Source of the DNA: Pseudopyrenochaeta lycopersici
Taxonomy: Eukaryota > Ascomycota > Dothideomycetes > Pleosporales > Pseudopyrenochaetaceae
NCBI GenBank assembly: GCA_003313425.1
Contig: NHZP01000070.1
Coordinates: 62,001-126,000 of the forward strand
DNA: 64,000 nucleotides
Reading direction: 5' to 3'
Shown in pieces: positions 20,737 through 32,326 of the stretch. The notes under the pieces were generated by a model, which ran no database searches, had not been told where the DNA came from, and worked only from the letters and a program-made list of their open reading frames with translations. How positions within the stretch are numbered: position 1 is the first letter of the stretch; the number at the start of each line of letters is the position of its first letter. Position numbers and translations under genes: made by a program.

Positions 20737-23705
20737 CAGGCATGTAGGTAATAATTATGTTATATTATATAGTTATATTGTTAGATAACTACATAATACA
20801 TAACTGTAACTGCCTCAGGCAGTTATGTTGCCTAAGTTATATAGTTATATAACTCTACAGTATCTTTTGGTGTTGCTGGCCGCTGCATGGAGATGTGAGG
20901 TGTCAAAGTTGCCAGGTAAATCAAGGACGCTCGAGCCCATTTTACCTACAAAAGGGGCTAGTTTTAAACATATTCCGTCTGTGCGCGCGTCGCTTGGGGA
21001 CTCTATGTCCCGTACCGACCCCTGAGCCCTGCCAAAAAGGTAACATCTGCACTCTGCCATCCACATCTTTTTGGTCCCTCCCTGCATTTTCAAATACACT
21101 ATGGATAGCACCCAAAGAACAACTAGGGCTTCTCGACGAGCCCAAGAAGAAGCCAGCGAAGAACTCTCAACGATCTCCGAGCTTGATTCGCGCGACTTTG
21201 ACGACTTAACGCTTGCCCGCAAGGACACGCACCACCAAGCCGGTATACCACAAAAAAGGCGCCGGAGAGCACGGGAGGCAGATGAACTTTGGAGCTTTGC
21301 ATTAGATGAGCCTCCTGAAGGCAAACCACAGCGTGGCAACTCGAATCAAGAGATCTTTTACTGCAGGCGGTGTAGAAAGGGACTTACTAGTGCAACTGCC
21401 TTCCGCCTGCATCTCCGGACAACTCACGGCCTGCATATTTTATTGAATAAGAAACCAAAGGTGGAAGAGGAGTCGAATCGCCTCGCTGCTAGCTTTAACA
21501 TCCAGCAACAGCGTGCAGAGAGTACAGCGGAGGCCCTAAAGGCTCGAGTTCTTCGCGATTCGGTGAACCAAGCTGACTGGCTAAACGTACTGGTTATGAT
21601 GATAGTCAACCACAACCTCCCTCACACGATAGTCGAGTGGCCTGAGTTCCACCTCCTCATGAAGATATCAAATTACACACTGGTTGAGCGCGACGGTCCG
21701 GTTAAAAAGTCTCGCTGGTCTGTTAGAAAGCTGCTAGGAAAGACATATAAAGTTCAAAAGGAAGTTATTAAGCAAAAGCTTGCTGAATCGCTCTCTAAAA
21801 TACACTTTACTACGGATATTTGGACCTCACCAAACAAGAGCCACTACCAGGCGATTACGGCTCACTTTGTGGACAAGCTAGGGAGGTTGCAGGAGGCTAC
21901 ATTAGCTCTTCGTGAGCACAAGGATGGTCATGGTGCTGATGAACTGGAGCAAATATTCTTTAAAGTCCTGCAGGAGTACGAGATTAACGAAGAACGGTTA
22001 GGTTATATTACTGGTAGGCATTAAATCTAATAATAAAACCCTTCGAAGTCTATTTAATGGCTAATTGCCTATATACAGGAGACTACCACGGTTCAAATGA
22101 TAATATTTGCCGCCTTCTCGCTCGTCGCTTCCAACACTGGGGCGCTCAGCAACACCGAATTCGATGTATGGGTCATATTCTTAACTTGGCTTGCCAAGCC
22201 TTCCTCTTTACAAGGAATAAAGATGCGGTAGAGCTAGCTATTAAGGCAGCAGAGGAGCTTCGGCAAGAGGAAGAGAGGCTTGGACTTCACTCAGAGGACG
22301 AGTATGATCAGAATGAGACTACTCAGGAAGAGTGGAGAAAGTTTGGTCCACTAGGAAAGATCCACAACGTCGCTGTATGGCTCCGTCGCTCACCATGTCG
22401 GTATCAAAGATTTGTTGAACTAGCTGGAAAAATCCTCCCCCGGGACAATGATACGCGCTGGAATTCATGGCTAACAATGTTGGAGGCGGCAATTCAACTA
22501 GAGAACTACGTAAGAGTCTTTATTGATAAGAACTGGGATGATATGCAGAAGAACTTTATCGATCGCGATGAGTGGGAGAGCTTGAAGGAGACGAGGGATA
22601 TTTTAAAGCCCTTTCGCGACACTACCGCCATTCTCGAACGGGATAATGCGACGCTCGATCAGGTGCTAGAGTCAATGGATTACCTTATCAGCCATATTAA
22701 AACGAAGCAGAGCGAGCATACGGCCGACACAAACCTCTCTGCATCGCTTTTGTCCATGTGGTTCGCATTTGACAAGTATTACAAACTTACCGATCGAACA
22801 CCTGCATACGCTGGCGCACTGCTTCTTAATCCTACCTTCCGGAGACGATATCTTGAGGATGAGTGGAAAGCTGTTGAAGAAGTTTACCCAGGTACGATGG
22901 ATCGGGCAATTGACGCCGTACGGAGATTGTGGATGAAGGAATATAAGTTTGTGGCTATTCCATGTGAAGCTTCAACGCCAATTGACCCAGAGTCCATTAC
23001 CAATGCCCTTGAACGACACCGATTTGAAAGGGAGATGGCTAGGTCTACATCATCAGATGAGTTTAAGCAGTTTATTGAGGTGATTCTTATAGGATCTTGC
23101 TGCCTACAACTTTTACTAACATCTTTCTCTTATAGGGCAACCCCATACCGAGTATTGCTGGCTCTGCCCTTGATTGGTGGCTCGAACCTACCCAGCGTAA
23201 GAACTTCCCACGCCTCTCACGCATGGCGATCGATCTCCTCTCTATCCCAGCGATGTCGGCCGAAAGCGAACGCGTATTCTCCGGAGCCAGGCGTACAATA
23301 ACATGGGAGCGACACCAACTTGGCGCTGAGGTTGTTGAGCAGAGTGAGTGTTTGAAGAGCTGGATTAGATTAACAGCTAGGGACGGAAGGACAATGGCAG
23401 GTGATTTGGCTAGGGAGGTGCTGGAGGAGAGTAATGCAATGAGAGATGAAGCTACGGCGGCCGTGCCGGTGCTAGAAGGCCTCCTAAGTCTCTCTACATC
23501 GGCGGAGACTTCCTAATAAAGAAGTTTATATAAATATTGGCACCTATTTTGAGCTTCATGCATTCATCTCACTTTTTCGAAGGGCTTACTAACCCAGTCT
23601 TGGCATTTTAGGTAACTATATAACATAATATAACTGCCCTCAAGCGGTTATTATATAACTGGAACTGCCCTTCCAATTATGTTATATAAGTTACCTACTA
23701 CCCTG
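20737..23705 (+). mobile_element. hAT-1: complete hAT transposon with 8-bp target duplication
   Basis: A 2969-bp element starting CAGGCATGTAGGTAA and ending, on the other strand, CAGGGTAGTAGGTAA. It is flanked by the perfect 8-bp duplication CTTGTCAG expected for hAT insertion. Subterminal regions at both ends are AT-rich with repeated TTATATAACATAAT/GTTATAT motifs in both orientations. It carries one three-exon transposase gene without a lesion and landed at the edge of an LTR of family B. Confidence 0.88.
21101..23516 (+). CDS. hAT-family transposase, apparently intact
   Basis: Three exons: 21101-22013, 22079-23079, 23136-23516, with 65- and 56-nt GT-AG introns, giving 764 residues with no stop. 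A BED-like C2H2 finger lies at residues 88-109 (YCRRCRKG ... RLHLRTTHG). The RNase-H-like core starts near FTTDIWTSPN (Asp about 239); the second Asp is in TGDYHGSNDN, whose Gly is split by intron 1. The C-terminal dimerisation domain holds RLSRMAIDLLSIPAMSAESE and RVFSGARR, the hAT signature. ATG 21101 is the first Met of the frame that also contains the zinc finger. Function: excision and insertion of hAT-1. With intact ends and target duplication this is a candidate autonomous copy. Confidence 0.9.
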
Positions 23706-23707
23706 CT

Positions 23708-23867
23708 TGTCAGATACAAGCGAGGGTACGCGATACTGTATTGTAGTACAAAGCTCGGGTGTAACCACTTGGCACACACACTCTCCATAAAAGGAGAAAA
23801 TAGGGAACACAGAACAAATCAACCACGTTCATCATCAAAATTCATCAAAGATTAAGCCAAATAACGT
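23708..23867 (+). mobile_element. Truncated LTR, family B
   Basis: Starts TGTCAGATACAAG and contains a CATAAAAGGAG box, then about 75 bp (23790-23867) closely matching the solo LTR at 39451-39671 in inverse orientation (ACGTTCATCATCAAAATTCA shared). The 3' end of the LTR is missing. The left end overlaps the right target duplication of hAT-1, so hAT-1 inserted at this LTR's 5' edge. Confidence 0.65.
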
Positions 23868-24119
23868 ACATAGCAAGCGAGCGGGCCATGTAAGCGAGCG
23901 CATACCTGGGCACAATAACCCGTTATTTATCTCGTTATCTCGTTATAACTGTTATGGGCCTCTTAAATGGTTATCTGGTTATAACCGTTATGGTGTTTCT
24001 TATCTCCTTATAACCGTTATAACGAGATAAATGCCAAGCCTCGCTAGCAGGGTCAGAAAATCTAGCAAACCTATACTTAATCCATCAATTTTAACCATTT
24101 TAACACCCTCTACAACACT
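23868..24119. repeat. Palindromic end region of hAT-2
   Basis: Inverted motifs TTATCTCGTTATAAC / GTTATAACGAGATAA are repeated four times between about 23925 and 24035, just before the hAT-2 transposase start, as expected of a hAT subterminal region. Confidence 0.5.
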
Positions 24120-24898
24120 ATGTCATCTATTATCTCTTCCAAGTCATCTTCAACACCTACTAGATTAGTAACACCTACCCCGCCGCCGCATTTTGACGCT
24201 GTTATACGTACGGACACCATAGAGCCACCGCTAGAGCCAGGCCAACGCAAAAAACGAAAATCCTGGGTCTTTATTTGTACAATCTGCCCTGAATGGAGTA
24301 CAAACCATAGGACAAATGCGATTAAGCATGTCAACTCACGTCATTTATTGCCTGCATTCCCTAACTCGTCGCAATCAACAATATCCACACCAGGTCTACA
24401 GGGAGATATCCCATCAATGTTTACACCTACCATCAATACAAATGGCCTGCGCAACGCGTTTAACGCACAGGCATACCGAGAAGCATTGATAGGACTACTC
24501 ACAAGACGCCGCATGCCTTTTTCAGCTGTTGAGTGGAGTGAGATGACCGATCTCGCACTTGCATGCAACCCAGCCATCAAAGATCTATTGATCGATAAAC
24601 GACGCACAGCTGTACGATACATTGCATCCAACTATAGACTTTATAGGGAGCAGCTTAAAGGCTGGCTCTCTGCAGCGTCTAGCCCTATTCACATCGCATC
24701 TGACCTCTGGACATCTCCAAATCGACACTCTCTGTTAGCAATATCTGCTCAATGGGTCGATGGCGACTATAAGCTTCAGAATGCGTTGCTGGGGCTACGA
24801 GAGTGTCAACACAGCCATTCTGGAGAGCACCAAGCGCGGCTTATCTTAGACGTTCTCGAAGACTTTGACATTTGCTCTAACATCGGCTGGCATACAGG
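24120..24898 (+). pseudogene. hAT-2 transposase, N-terminal fragment
   Basis: ATG 24120 opens a frame of about 260 codons without a stop: Ser/Thr/Pro-rich start, a BED-like finger (FICTICPEW ... HVNSRH), and the start of the catalytic core (HIASDLWTSPN, Asp present), ending at CSNIGWHTG. In hAT transposases the next residues are DNA(S/T)ND; here the frame runs straight into the terminal repeat of hAT-3 at 24899, so the C-terminal two thirds are missing. Related to but distinct from hAT-1. Confidence 0.8.
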
Positions 24899-27858
24899 CA
24901 GAGTTGCTAACAAGCCGGCCGGCCTGGTTGGCCGGCCTGGTAGCCTGGTTTCGGCCTGGTAGGTATGTATGTATATGAAGCCGTACAAATCAAAGTTCAG
25001 TTGAGTTGAGATCGGATGAACTAGCCGCAAAATTTTGCCAAGGCTCACCGACAGGGTTTAAGCAACACGAGCTAATCATAATTTTCCAAGTGCTACCTGG
25101 GAGATTGTGATTGGCTTAAACCCTTTAATACTGGAACTTCCTCGAGCCTAACTCCTCCGTTAAAGACCTCTACCATGCCATGTCAAGTCCGATCGAAAAA
25201 GCGCACCCGTGATACACAGGCTACTCAGGAAAATATTCAAACCTTCGAGGAGGAGCTCCGTAGCTCTCTCCTTGACGCGCCAACCGAGACCGCTGCCGCA
25301 ACTGCCGCCGAAGCCCTCCACCCTAACGATAGCGATATCTCCTCTGATGATGAGCGATATACGGATAATTACGATGGGATTCAGTGGGAAGCCATTAAGC
25401 AATACATTAAGCCTCTCCGAACGCAGAAGAGGCAACCGAGCTGGATCTACAAGTACGGATACCGTGTGGCTTCGCTGAAGAACCCAAAACGGACATTTTT
25501 CGTCTGTAGACATTGCCATCTTAAGAAGTCCACTCATAATCATATCTTTGATGTTACATCATCTGTTTCAGCTGCCGCACGCCATCTAGGGATGAACAGA
25601 CCTGGCCATAGATTGTGTAAGGACGGAAAAGTTACTGTCCAGATGGAGTCCAGTCAACAAACCTTACGGGGCCTTATTGAAGGCGGGTTTGAGGTCTCTC
25701 AGGAGATAGCCAATGAGATTGGCCACTTTGACGTACAGTCTTTTCGGATGAAAGCCGTCATCTGGCTCCTTCAAAATAACCATCCGTTACGCTAATTCGA
25801 GACTTCTGCGTTTAAAGAGATGATTGCTGCTGCTAACCCTGAAGCCGCAGCAGCGGTTTGGAAGAACCACCAGTCAGTTACGCATTTTGTAATGACACAA
25901 TACGATCTACTCCTCTCTACCGTACGCCGGCATCTCTCATCAGCGCGCTCACTAATACACTTTACCTTTGACGGCTGGACGGCAAAGGGTGGCAAGAAAG
26001 CGTTTCTTGGCGTCCATATACACTATCTTGATGACGATGGCAATAAACACGAATATCCCATTGCGTTACCACAGCTAGCCGGTGCTCACACGGGCGAGAG
26101 GCTTGGTGAGGTTGTCAATGACGTAATCCAGAAGTTCGGGATCGAGTCTAGGCAGGTTGGCTATTTCGTACTCGACAATATTGGCTCCAATAACGTTGCT
26201 GTCGACATCCTCGCAAAACACCACTACTTCAACGGTACCCACCGGAGACTACGCTGCGGCCCTCACACGCTTAACCTTGTTGGCCAAACCGTAATCTTCG
26301 GCATTGATAAGAAAGCACTTGAAGCAAATACCAGGGAGAGCGCTGAAGAAGCCAAATTAGAGGCAAGATATCTGCAAGAGTGGAGAAAAGACGGGCCGTT
26401 AGGCATGCTCCGAGACGTAATAGCGTACATCTCAACTCCGCAGCAACACGACCTCTTACGCGATTTTCAGATCAAGGCCAACGAGCAGCTACCGGATCCA
26501 AAGTTTCGAGTCAAAGAAATCAAGAAACCTGGCACTACCCGCTGGAATTCATATCACGACGCTTTTGAGCGCGCTGTTGAGCTACAACAACCCCTTGACG
26601 CGTACATGCAATACCATATTGGACAGTATCGGATGGAAATGGCTACTCGGGTCGCCCGCAACCCAAACGCCGCGCTGGTTGACGTACCTGATTGGATGAG
26701 GACCGAAGGATTGACGGCCCAGGATTGGCAGGTTATTATAGACTATATTCGGATATTACAGCCACTCAAGGTTGCTTCAAAGAGACTCGAAGGACGAGGA
26801 AAATGTGGGCGTTTTGGTGCTCTTTACGAGGTTATTCCAACTTTTGAATATCTCCTCCGCAAGTACGAGAGCCAGTTTGACTTCTTAAAAGATGTTGACT
26901 ATAACGAGGCGGACGCTCCCGAAGATCATGAGCTTTACAATATTCGCGCTGCTTGGAAGAAGCTTCGCAAATACTACGTCAAGCTCGACGACTCTCCAGC
27001 GTATTACACGGCCACAATCCTCCATCCCCAGTACAAATTCTATTGCGAAAACTCTTGGCTGGATGCCCCTCACTGGCTTAACTATAACAACGCGCAGTTT
27101 CAAGCTCTCTGGCAGTCGTACAAGGGTGAATCCGGTAACTGTTCAGAGACCCCGCCACGGCCAAAACGCGTAAGGTATGACGCTGAGATTGACGACGATA
27201 TCGATCAATATACTGGGCCCGTTAAGACGCCAGGAGACGACGTGGGAGATGAGTTTATACGGTGGAAGAGAGTGGATAACCTTCCAAGAGATCACCCCCA
27301 CGCAATTGATCCGATTGCTTATTGGCTCTCTCTATCTACAGAATACCCGAATCTATCTCGGATGGCCCTTGATATACTCTCAATTCCTGCTGCTTCTGCT
27401 GATTGTGAGCGCCTCTTTTCAGAAGTTGGAGATATGTTAGAACCAAAACGGAGGAAGCTATCCGGCCAGCTTACAGCTGCGTTGACGTGCGTTAGGAGCT
27501 GGATCAGCAAAGGCTTTGCAGGTAAGTTAATACCCTCAATGTGGGCGTATTGCTGATCTACTTAGATAACAAAAACTTAAATGCCTCCTCCCTCAGTGGC
27601 GACGCTGTCGATAAATTATACAAGCTTTGGGAATGGCCAGAGGAAGACGAATGGTTAGATGAAGAAATGGGCCAATCAAGGTTCAAGAAATTAGATTAGT
27701 AATACCAATTCAGGCTTTTCAGGCTTTCCCAGGCCAGGCCGGCCAGGCCACGCTCTTTCTACTACTCAGGCCGGCCAGGCCAGGCCGTTGGTTGGCGTAA
27801 AACCAGGCCGGCCAGGCCGAAAGCATTGGCCGGCCTGGCCGGCTTGTTAGCAACTCTG
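24899..27858 (+). mobile_element. hAT-3: hAT transposon with GGCCGGCC-rich ends
   Basis: Both ends read CAGAGTTGCTAACAAGCCGG inward (24899 on the plus strand, 27858 on the minus strand), followed by arrays of GGCCGGCCTGG motifs. Length 2960 bp. The outer 8 bp differ (CATACAGG against CCTAATAG), and the left flank is hAT-2 transposase while the right flank is a pogo transposase, so there is no target duplication. Contains one transposase gene with a single nonsense codon. A related 5' fragment lies at 47612-47703. Confidence 0.8.
25175..27699 (+). pseudogene. hAT-3 transposase, one internal stop
   Basis: ATG 25175 (MPCQVRSKKRTRD). A single frame to 27521, a 44-nt intron (27522-27565) and a last exon to TAG 27699 would encode 826 residues but for one TAA at 25793-25795 (after NNHPLR), fitting CAA to TAA. 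Features: acidic N-terminus, BED-like finger (FVCRHCHLKKST ... AARHLGMNRPGH), core motifs FTFDGWTAKGG (Asp) and FVLDNIGSNN (Asp), RRLRCGPHTLNL, and the dimerisation domain LSRMALDILSIPAASADCE / RLFSEVGDM. Otherwise undamaged, so it decayed recently. Confidence 0.85.
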
Positions 27859-28350
27859 CCTAATAGGAACCCCTTTTCATCCATATTATATATATGCTGA
27901 GCTTCTATCTCATATTGCTTGATCTTATCATCTAAAAGCTTAAAATAGAGGCTATACTTATTAAAGGAATCAGCCTTGTGGCGGCTGTTATCCATACCAA
28001 CTGCATATTGAGAGATGAGATGGATGCTGTGCCGCTTGACAAAGCGATCAACCCAGTTCTTTCCTGTCTTTTTTAGCTATTTGAGAAGCAAAGTTTCGAA
28101 TCATAGCCCTGATAGGTGGCAGGCCTCGCTTAGTGAGCTGGATGATGTACTGGATGAGCTCCTTTTCTTGGTGTGGATGGAGATTTTGTTGATTTTGAGC
28201 TTTGACTCCTCGCGAGGTTGAAACGCGCTGGTGCCGCCATGCGAGCGTTATACGGTTAACGCCATAGGTATTCGCCAATTTTGTGTAATTAATATCTTCT
28301 CCAGGCTCCAAGGAGTCGATAGCTGTAAGCGCAGCTGTAATTGGGTCCAT
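27859..28350 (-). pseudogene. pogo-like transposase, N-terminal fragment
   Basis: ATG 28350 (MDPITAALTAIDS) starts an N-terminal helix-turn-helix region (KLANTYGVNRITLAWRHQ) homologous to the intact pogo element at 45488-47609. One base too many in an A6 run near 28065 shifts the frame; the next frame gives NWVDRFVKRH and ends at YNMDEKGFLLG, the first catalytic Asp, where the hAT-3 terminal repeat cuts it at 27858. The rest of the transposase is absent. Confidence 0.75.
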
Positions 28351-28562
28351 ATTGATTGAGATACGTGGTGTTAAAAAAATCGTGCAATTGTTGAGGGGCG
28401 TGCGTTACGTGGGGACGATCGTTACGAGGTGAGCCTCGGTAAGCGAGCGGGCCACCTCACCAGCTTTTTGCAACGCGTCAACTTCTATCAATTATGGCCC
28501 CACCAATTCAACCTCAACCAGCTTCTCGTGAGGCCTGTAGAGATCTATTGTGTTGCTTCTGA

Positions 28563-29270
28563 ATGTCGAAAGTCAGCAATGCACGGTCTGCTCAGAGTTC
28601 CGGTACCCAAAAGCGGCGCAGATACGTATCGAAAGCGTGTGAACCATGTGGTCAGCGTCGCACTAAGGTACGTTGCATACACACTTCCTCTCTTGTTCTA
28701 CAGTTGAAAGAAACCCTACGCTCCAAACCTGTAAAGTGAGCTTGACTTCAGCATCTAACATGCTTTCAATACCAGTGCGATGGTGGACAGTCTTCATGTT
28801 CTCCTTGCTTGGGTCGATCTCTCGAATGTAACTACAGTGCCGCCAGTGACGGACGTAGACCTGCTTCCAAGTCATACGTCCTGTTGCTCCGAGGCCGTAT
28901 AGACCTCCTCGAGTCGGCTCTGCGCTCTCACTTGATTGATGTGGATGCCGCTGTTGGCCAACTCGCTGGTGGCCGCTTTTCATCTGGACCAAGTGGTGAA
29001 ATCACAACACCGTCCGGTTCTGACGGCCTCTGTGCGGCCTTTGAGGGTGCGCTATCTCATGACGAATCTCTGAACTATGATCGAGACGGTGAAGTCCGCT
29101 ATCCGAGCATCGATGTATCGATGGACACAAAGATCTACCTATGCCCACCAATTATTGCGATCCTCAGTGCGACCGCGCTGACCGAATGGTCGTGCTCAGC
29201 GCGGGGGACAAATCTCACGAGCGGTTCAAATCTCACCAGCCAGTGCAAGAATACGCAGCGCGGAATGTAA
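28563..29270 (+). pseudogene. Zn2Cys6 transcription factor, N-terminal fragment
   Basis: Exon 1 from ATG 28563 to 28667 ends RYVSKACEPCGQRRTK; a 108-nt intron (28668-28775) interrupts the zinc cluster; exon 2 continues CDGGQSSCSPCLGRSLECNY, giving all six cysteines, then a basic linker and a coiled-coil dimerisation stretch SYVLLLRGRIDLLESALRS. The frame stops at 29270 after about 199 residues, whereas such factors are normally 600-800, and after about 29100 the sequence no longer looks like the family. It would bind DNA but lacks the regulatory domain; I treat it as truncated. It converges on the rhodopsin-domain gene at 29431. Confidence 0.65.
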
Positions 29271-29430
29271 CGGAATGTAAACCATTGAAACAGTGCCATC
29301 TTCACAGACAACCAGGCGGCGATCAGGTCGCTGGCCAAACCGCCGTCTGCAGGCCCTCCGATTTCGGATCATCCATGGGAACTTTCTTTATACAGTTCTC
29401 CAGATTGCAATAATGCATATGTAGTAATTC

Positions 29431-30576
29431 TCATACATTTCCGTCGCGATTAGTCAACTCATATAGTTCCAATTCCCGACCCTCCCTGGTAATTGCACTA
29501 GTCTTGCTTACAGTACGCTCGGCACTCTCAGCTCCGCCTGATATCTCCACGGCCGAACCCAGAGGCTCCGCAGCCCGGCTCTTATACACAAAACTCGTCA
29601 AATACCACACCGAACCCATCTGCAACTTTACACCCAGATAACCTAGCCAGCTCGCTACCATGCTCTTCAGATACGGCGAACAAGCCGCTATGATACCGAT
29701 GGCCTCCTCTATCCTTACTAGCAGCGACACAATCATCACAATCCGTAGACTGTCGCCCTGCAAATCATACAGGTCCATGTATACGATTTTGACTATCGCA
29801 GCTACGCTGGCAAATATGCCTAGGCTCATCAGACATCCGAGGAGTATCTTCTCGGAGCGCTGTCGGTGAAGCGTCCAGATGAGGGAGATAAGAGTTATGG
29901 TGTAGAGGATGTCGCATGCAGCGCCCAGGCCTAGAGAAGGAAGATAAGCAAAAACTAGGAAAGGTTTCGGCGCTGGTGGCTTACTTGCATACACATATCC
30001 ATATATTGCCATCTGATTGGCTGTCCAACATTGGGCGTTGGGAACCGTATCCCACATTGCACGAATAGGGCGGCATTGCAGTAGCTGGCAGATATTGACG
30101 CCCACCATTGTCGCAATTTGAATAGCGATGACTGTTCTCAGCAAAAGTTTCCAGATCCACGTATCTTTGAGCCTCAGCAGCGTCAAGGCGACTGATACTC
30201 GGACGAGAGTCGCTGACCATAACCCTACGATTACGACGCCGAAGAGGTAGCGGAACACGATGATTTTGTTCTCGGCAGAGACGTAGTAGTTGTGGCGGCC
30301 AAATCCGTATCGAGAGGCTTGCCAAACGAGAGCGAGTTCTGTTAGAGAAATTGCCTGAGAAGGTATTAGCTTCGCTCTACATTTGCAGGATTCCTGTTCT
30401 TTTATTCCTACCACAGCGACCGACATAGTGTAATCCTCAAGTGATAGGTTCCTGAACCGAATGTAGATACGAAGACCATAAATGGCGACCGCTACGGAAA
30501 GAACGATGGCACAAGTTATATTGACCAAAGGCGCGATAGTCGTGTTCCCATCCGGAGGGAGTATTAAGTCGGCCAT
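29431..30576 (-). CDS. Rhodopsin-domain (Pth11-like) seven-helix membrane protein
   Basis: Three exons on the minus strand: 30576-30412, 30354-29985, 29930-29431; both introns (57 and 54 nt) are in-frame and stop-free but carry GT-AG ends and break helices, so removal is preferred, giving 344 residues. ATG at 30576 (MADLILPPDGNTT). Seven hydrophobic segments follow: ITCAIVLSVAVAIYGL, TM2 around the first splice, GVVIVGLWSATLVRV, VIAIQIATMVGVNI, ILYTITLISLIWTL, SLGIFASVAAIVKI, IVMIVSLLVRIEEAIGII. CRPIRAMWD and the RFRNLSLEDY loop are typical of the fungal rhodopsin/Pth11-related family, putative plasma-membrane receptors. The C-terminal tail is charged and cytosolic. A paralogue with matching exon structure is at 62604-63674. 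Confidence 0.85.
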   Translation of the reverse strand: MADLILPPDGNTTIAPLVNITCAIVLSVAVAIYGLRIYIRFRNLSLEDYTMSVAVVGIKEQESCKCRAKLIPSQAISLTELALVWQASRYGFGRHNYYVSAENKIIVFRYLFGVVIVGLWSATLVRVSVALTLLRLKDTWIWKLLLRTVIAIQIATMVGVNICQLLQCRPIRAMWDTVPNAQCWTANQMAIYGYVYASKPPAPKPFLVFAYLPSLGLGAACDILYTITLISLIWTLHRQRSEKILLGCLMSLGIFASVAAIVKIVYMDLYDLQGDSLRIVMIVSLLVRIEEAIGIIAACSPYLKSMVASWLGYLGVKLQMGSVWYLTSFVYKSRAAEPLGSAVEISGGAESAERTVSKTSAITREGRELELYELTNRDGNV

Positions 30577-30879
30577 GGTACATGTTGGAGGCTTGTCCAC
30601 TGCCGAAGCGGTGGAATTGCTAGCTATGGAGCGCGAAAAGACAGGATAATATCGAACGAGGACGGGAAAAGAAACTATAGCAATCGAATATGTTGCATCC
30701 ACGGCACCGATCAGTCCATAACTGTGAGAGGTCAAATGTAATGCATTCCATTGTGGCGCCTTGGCGCGGCCAACGTTACACAATGCAGAGTGGCTCGAAC
30801 TCGGTTGCACGAGCCAAGCGTCAATTCGCTGGGGGAAGCGTCCCGAGATCGACCCCCGCAACTAATGCCACAGATGCCC

Positions 30880-31164
30880 CAGAGTTTGAGAATACGCCGT
30901 ATACATCGATTGCACCGCATTGCAGAGCCTTGTCGAACTGCGGGTGTGCAACTCCAGTTTTTGCCGTTGTGCCGACCCGACTACAACCCGATCGAGAAGA
31001 GCTCTAAGGTGTTGAAGAGCCGGACAAAAAGGAATCCAGGTGAAGCCCAAGGATTTATTGACTTCGGCGTCTTTTTTGGGCAGGCAATTCAAAGGACTTG
31101 CTATAGTGTTGATTGCAGAGGCTGGTATAGAGTAGGTGGGTATCCTCTGATGTGCAATGCGTGA
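30880..31164 (+). pseudogene. Tc1-like DDE transposase, C-terminal relic
   Basis: A short frame contains GVQLQFLPLCRPDYNPIEK, matching the last catalytic motif of fungal Tc1-like DDE_3 transposases (usual form LPPYSPDFNPIE), followed by VLKSRTKRN. The first two catalytic residues are not present nearby. A relic at the 5' side of the rhodopsin-domain gene. Confidence 0.5.
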
Positions 31165-32326
31165 TGAGTTTGACCGAAACGACACCAAGCATTCAGCACT
31201 CACTTCCCAAAAGTATTGTGCAACCCACGGTCGGTGTCTAAAAGTTTGGAACTTTGTAGTAAACTGTAATACATGTGTTTGACCTGGTATCTGCAGTTGC
31301 ATTGCTTAGAAGCTTAATTAATATGTTAATGTGACCCCTGGGCGAAACGCCCACCCCACCAAAATATACGTGCCTCTCTCTTTAAGCTGCAATGTCTTAA
31401 CACCACAACCTAGAATTACTTTTATATAACGAACGATTAGCCTTAGCTATTAGGCAATAGAACAAGACGACAAACTCAGTGATCGACGCGCGATTTGGAT
31501 CCAAATCACCAAGATATGGGCTGCAAATCGATTTTATATGAATGCGAATAGCCTCATTCAAATTTCACAGCTTATGCGACCTCAAAATGCCACGTTTTGG
31601 TTGAATTACAGCGATTGTTCGGCTGCGTATAGCTACGGACGACTTTGGTGTTCTGGCCCCTGTCATAGATTGAGAGCATATCCAGCAGACGAAGGGATAG
31701 TCTGAGGGAACTGAGGTAATTGAATTTACATTGAAACAATGTGTCGCAGGCCAGGCATGGCCTCGGAATCCAATAAGGATGAACTAGATTAGTAATCTTG
31801 TCGCGGGTTCCTGTAGATAAGCGTCGCACTAAACATGCTAAAACGATGAAAGTTGAGATAGTAATGATAAGCAGGGGCACTGTATTGATTGACGTTGTGT
31901 CTGAAGTGTGGGGTACTCCAACCCGCAGATTTACATGCAGCATCACAGCTGGATTACTAATACAGTTGCTTCCTGGGGCTCGCTAGAGCATGCGACACTA
32001 GGACTCAAAAAAAAACTAGCTCCTTCGTACTAAGGCTATGTCAAACGGGGATGGAACGTCTAAGGCTGCCTTAATCCCGTAAGAGAAAGCATGAATTAGT
32101 TCAGCAAATCTTGAAGAAGCAGTCCGAGGGCTTACGACGATATTTTTCTCGCAATTCTCAAGGCCCACGTTCCATTCTTATGGAGATAGAGACAATTTTT
32201 TGTCGACACTATGAGATAGAGATATAGCCAAGCCCAGTTTACACGCAATTTATTGTTCCTCGCCAACCCATCAGCGCTGCTCCTACAACGCCTGTCTTGA
32301 GAAGCTGTGTTTCCGGTTCTAACCAA
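31165..32326. other. No gene seen
   Basis: AT-rich stretch with short frames. One minus-strand frame (31572-31946) starts with a hydrophobic segment (LLIITISTFIVLACLV) but has no recognisable domain. Around 31333-31365 the motif ATTTTGGTGGGG (reverse strand) also occurs near 58955, possibly a transposon end. Confidence 0.35.

Noticed and set aside
31572..31946. Hydrophobic N-terminus like a cytochrome P450 anchor
   Set aside because: No P450 motif (I-helix, ExxR, heme Cys) follows on either strand.
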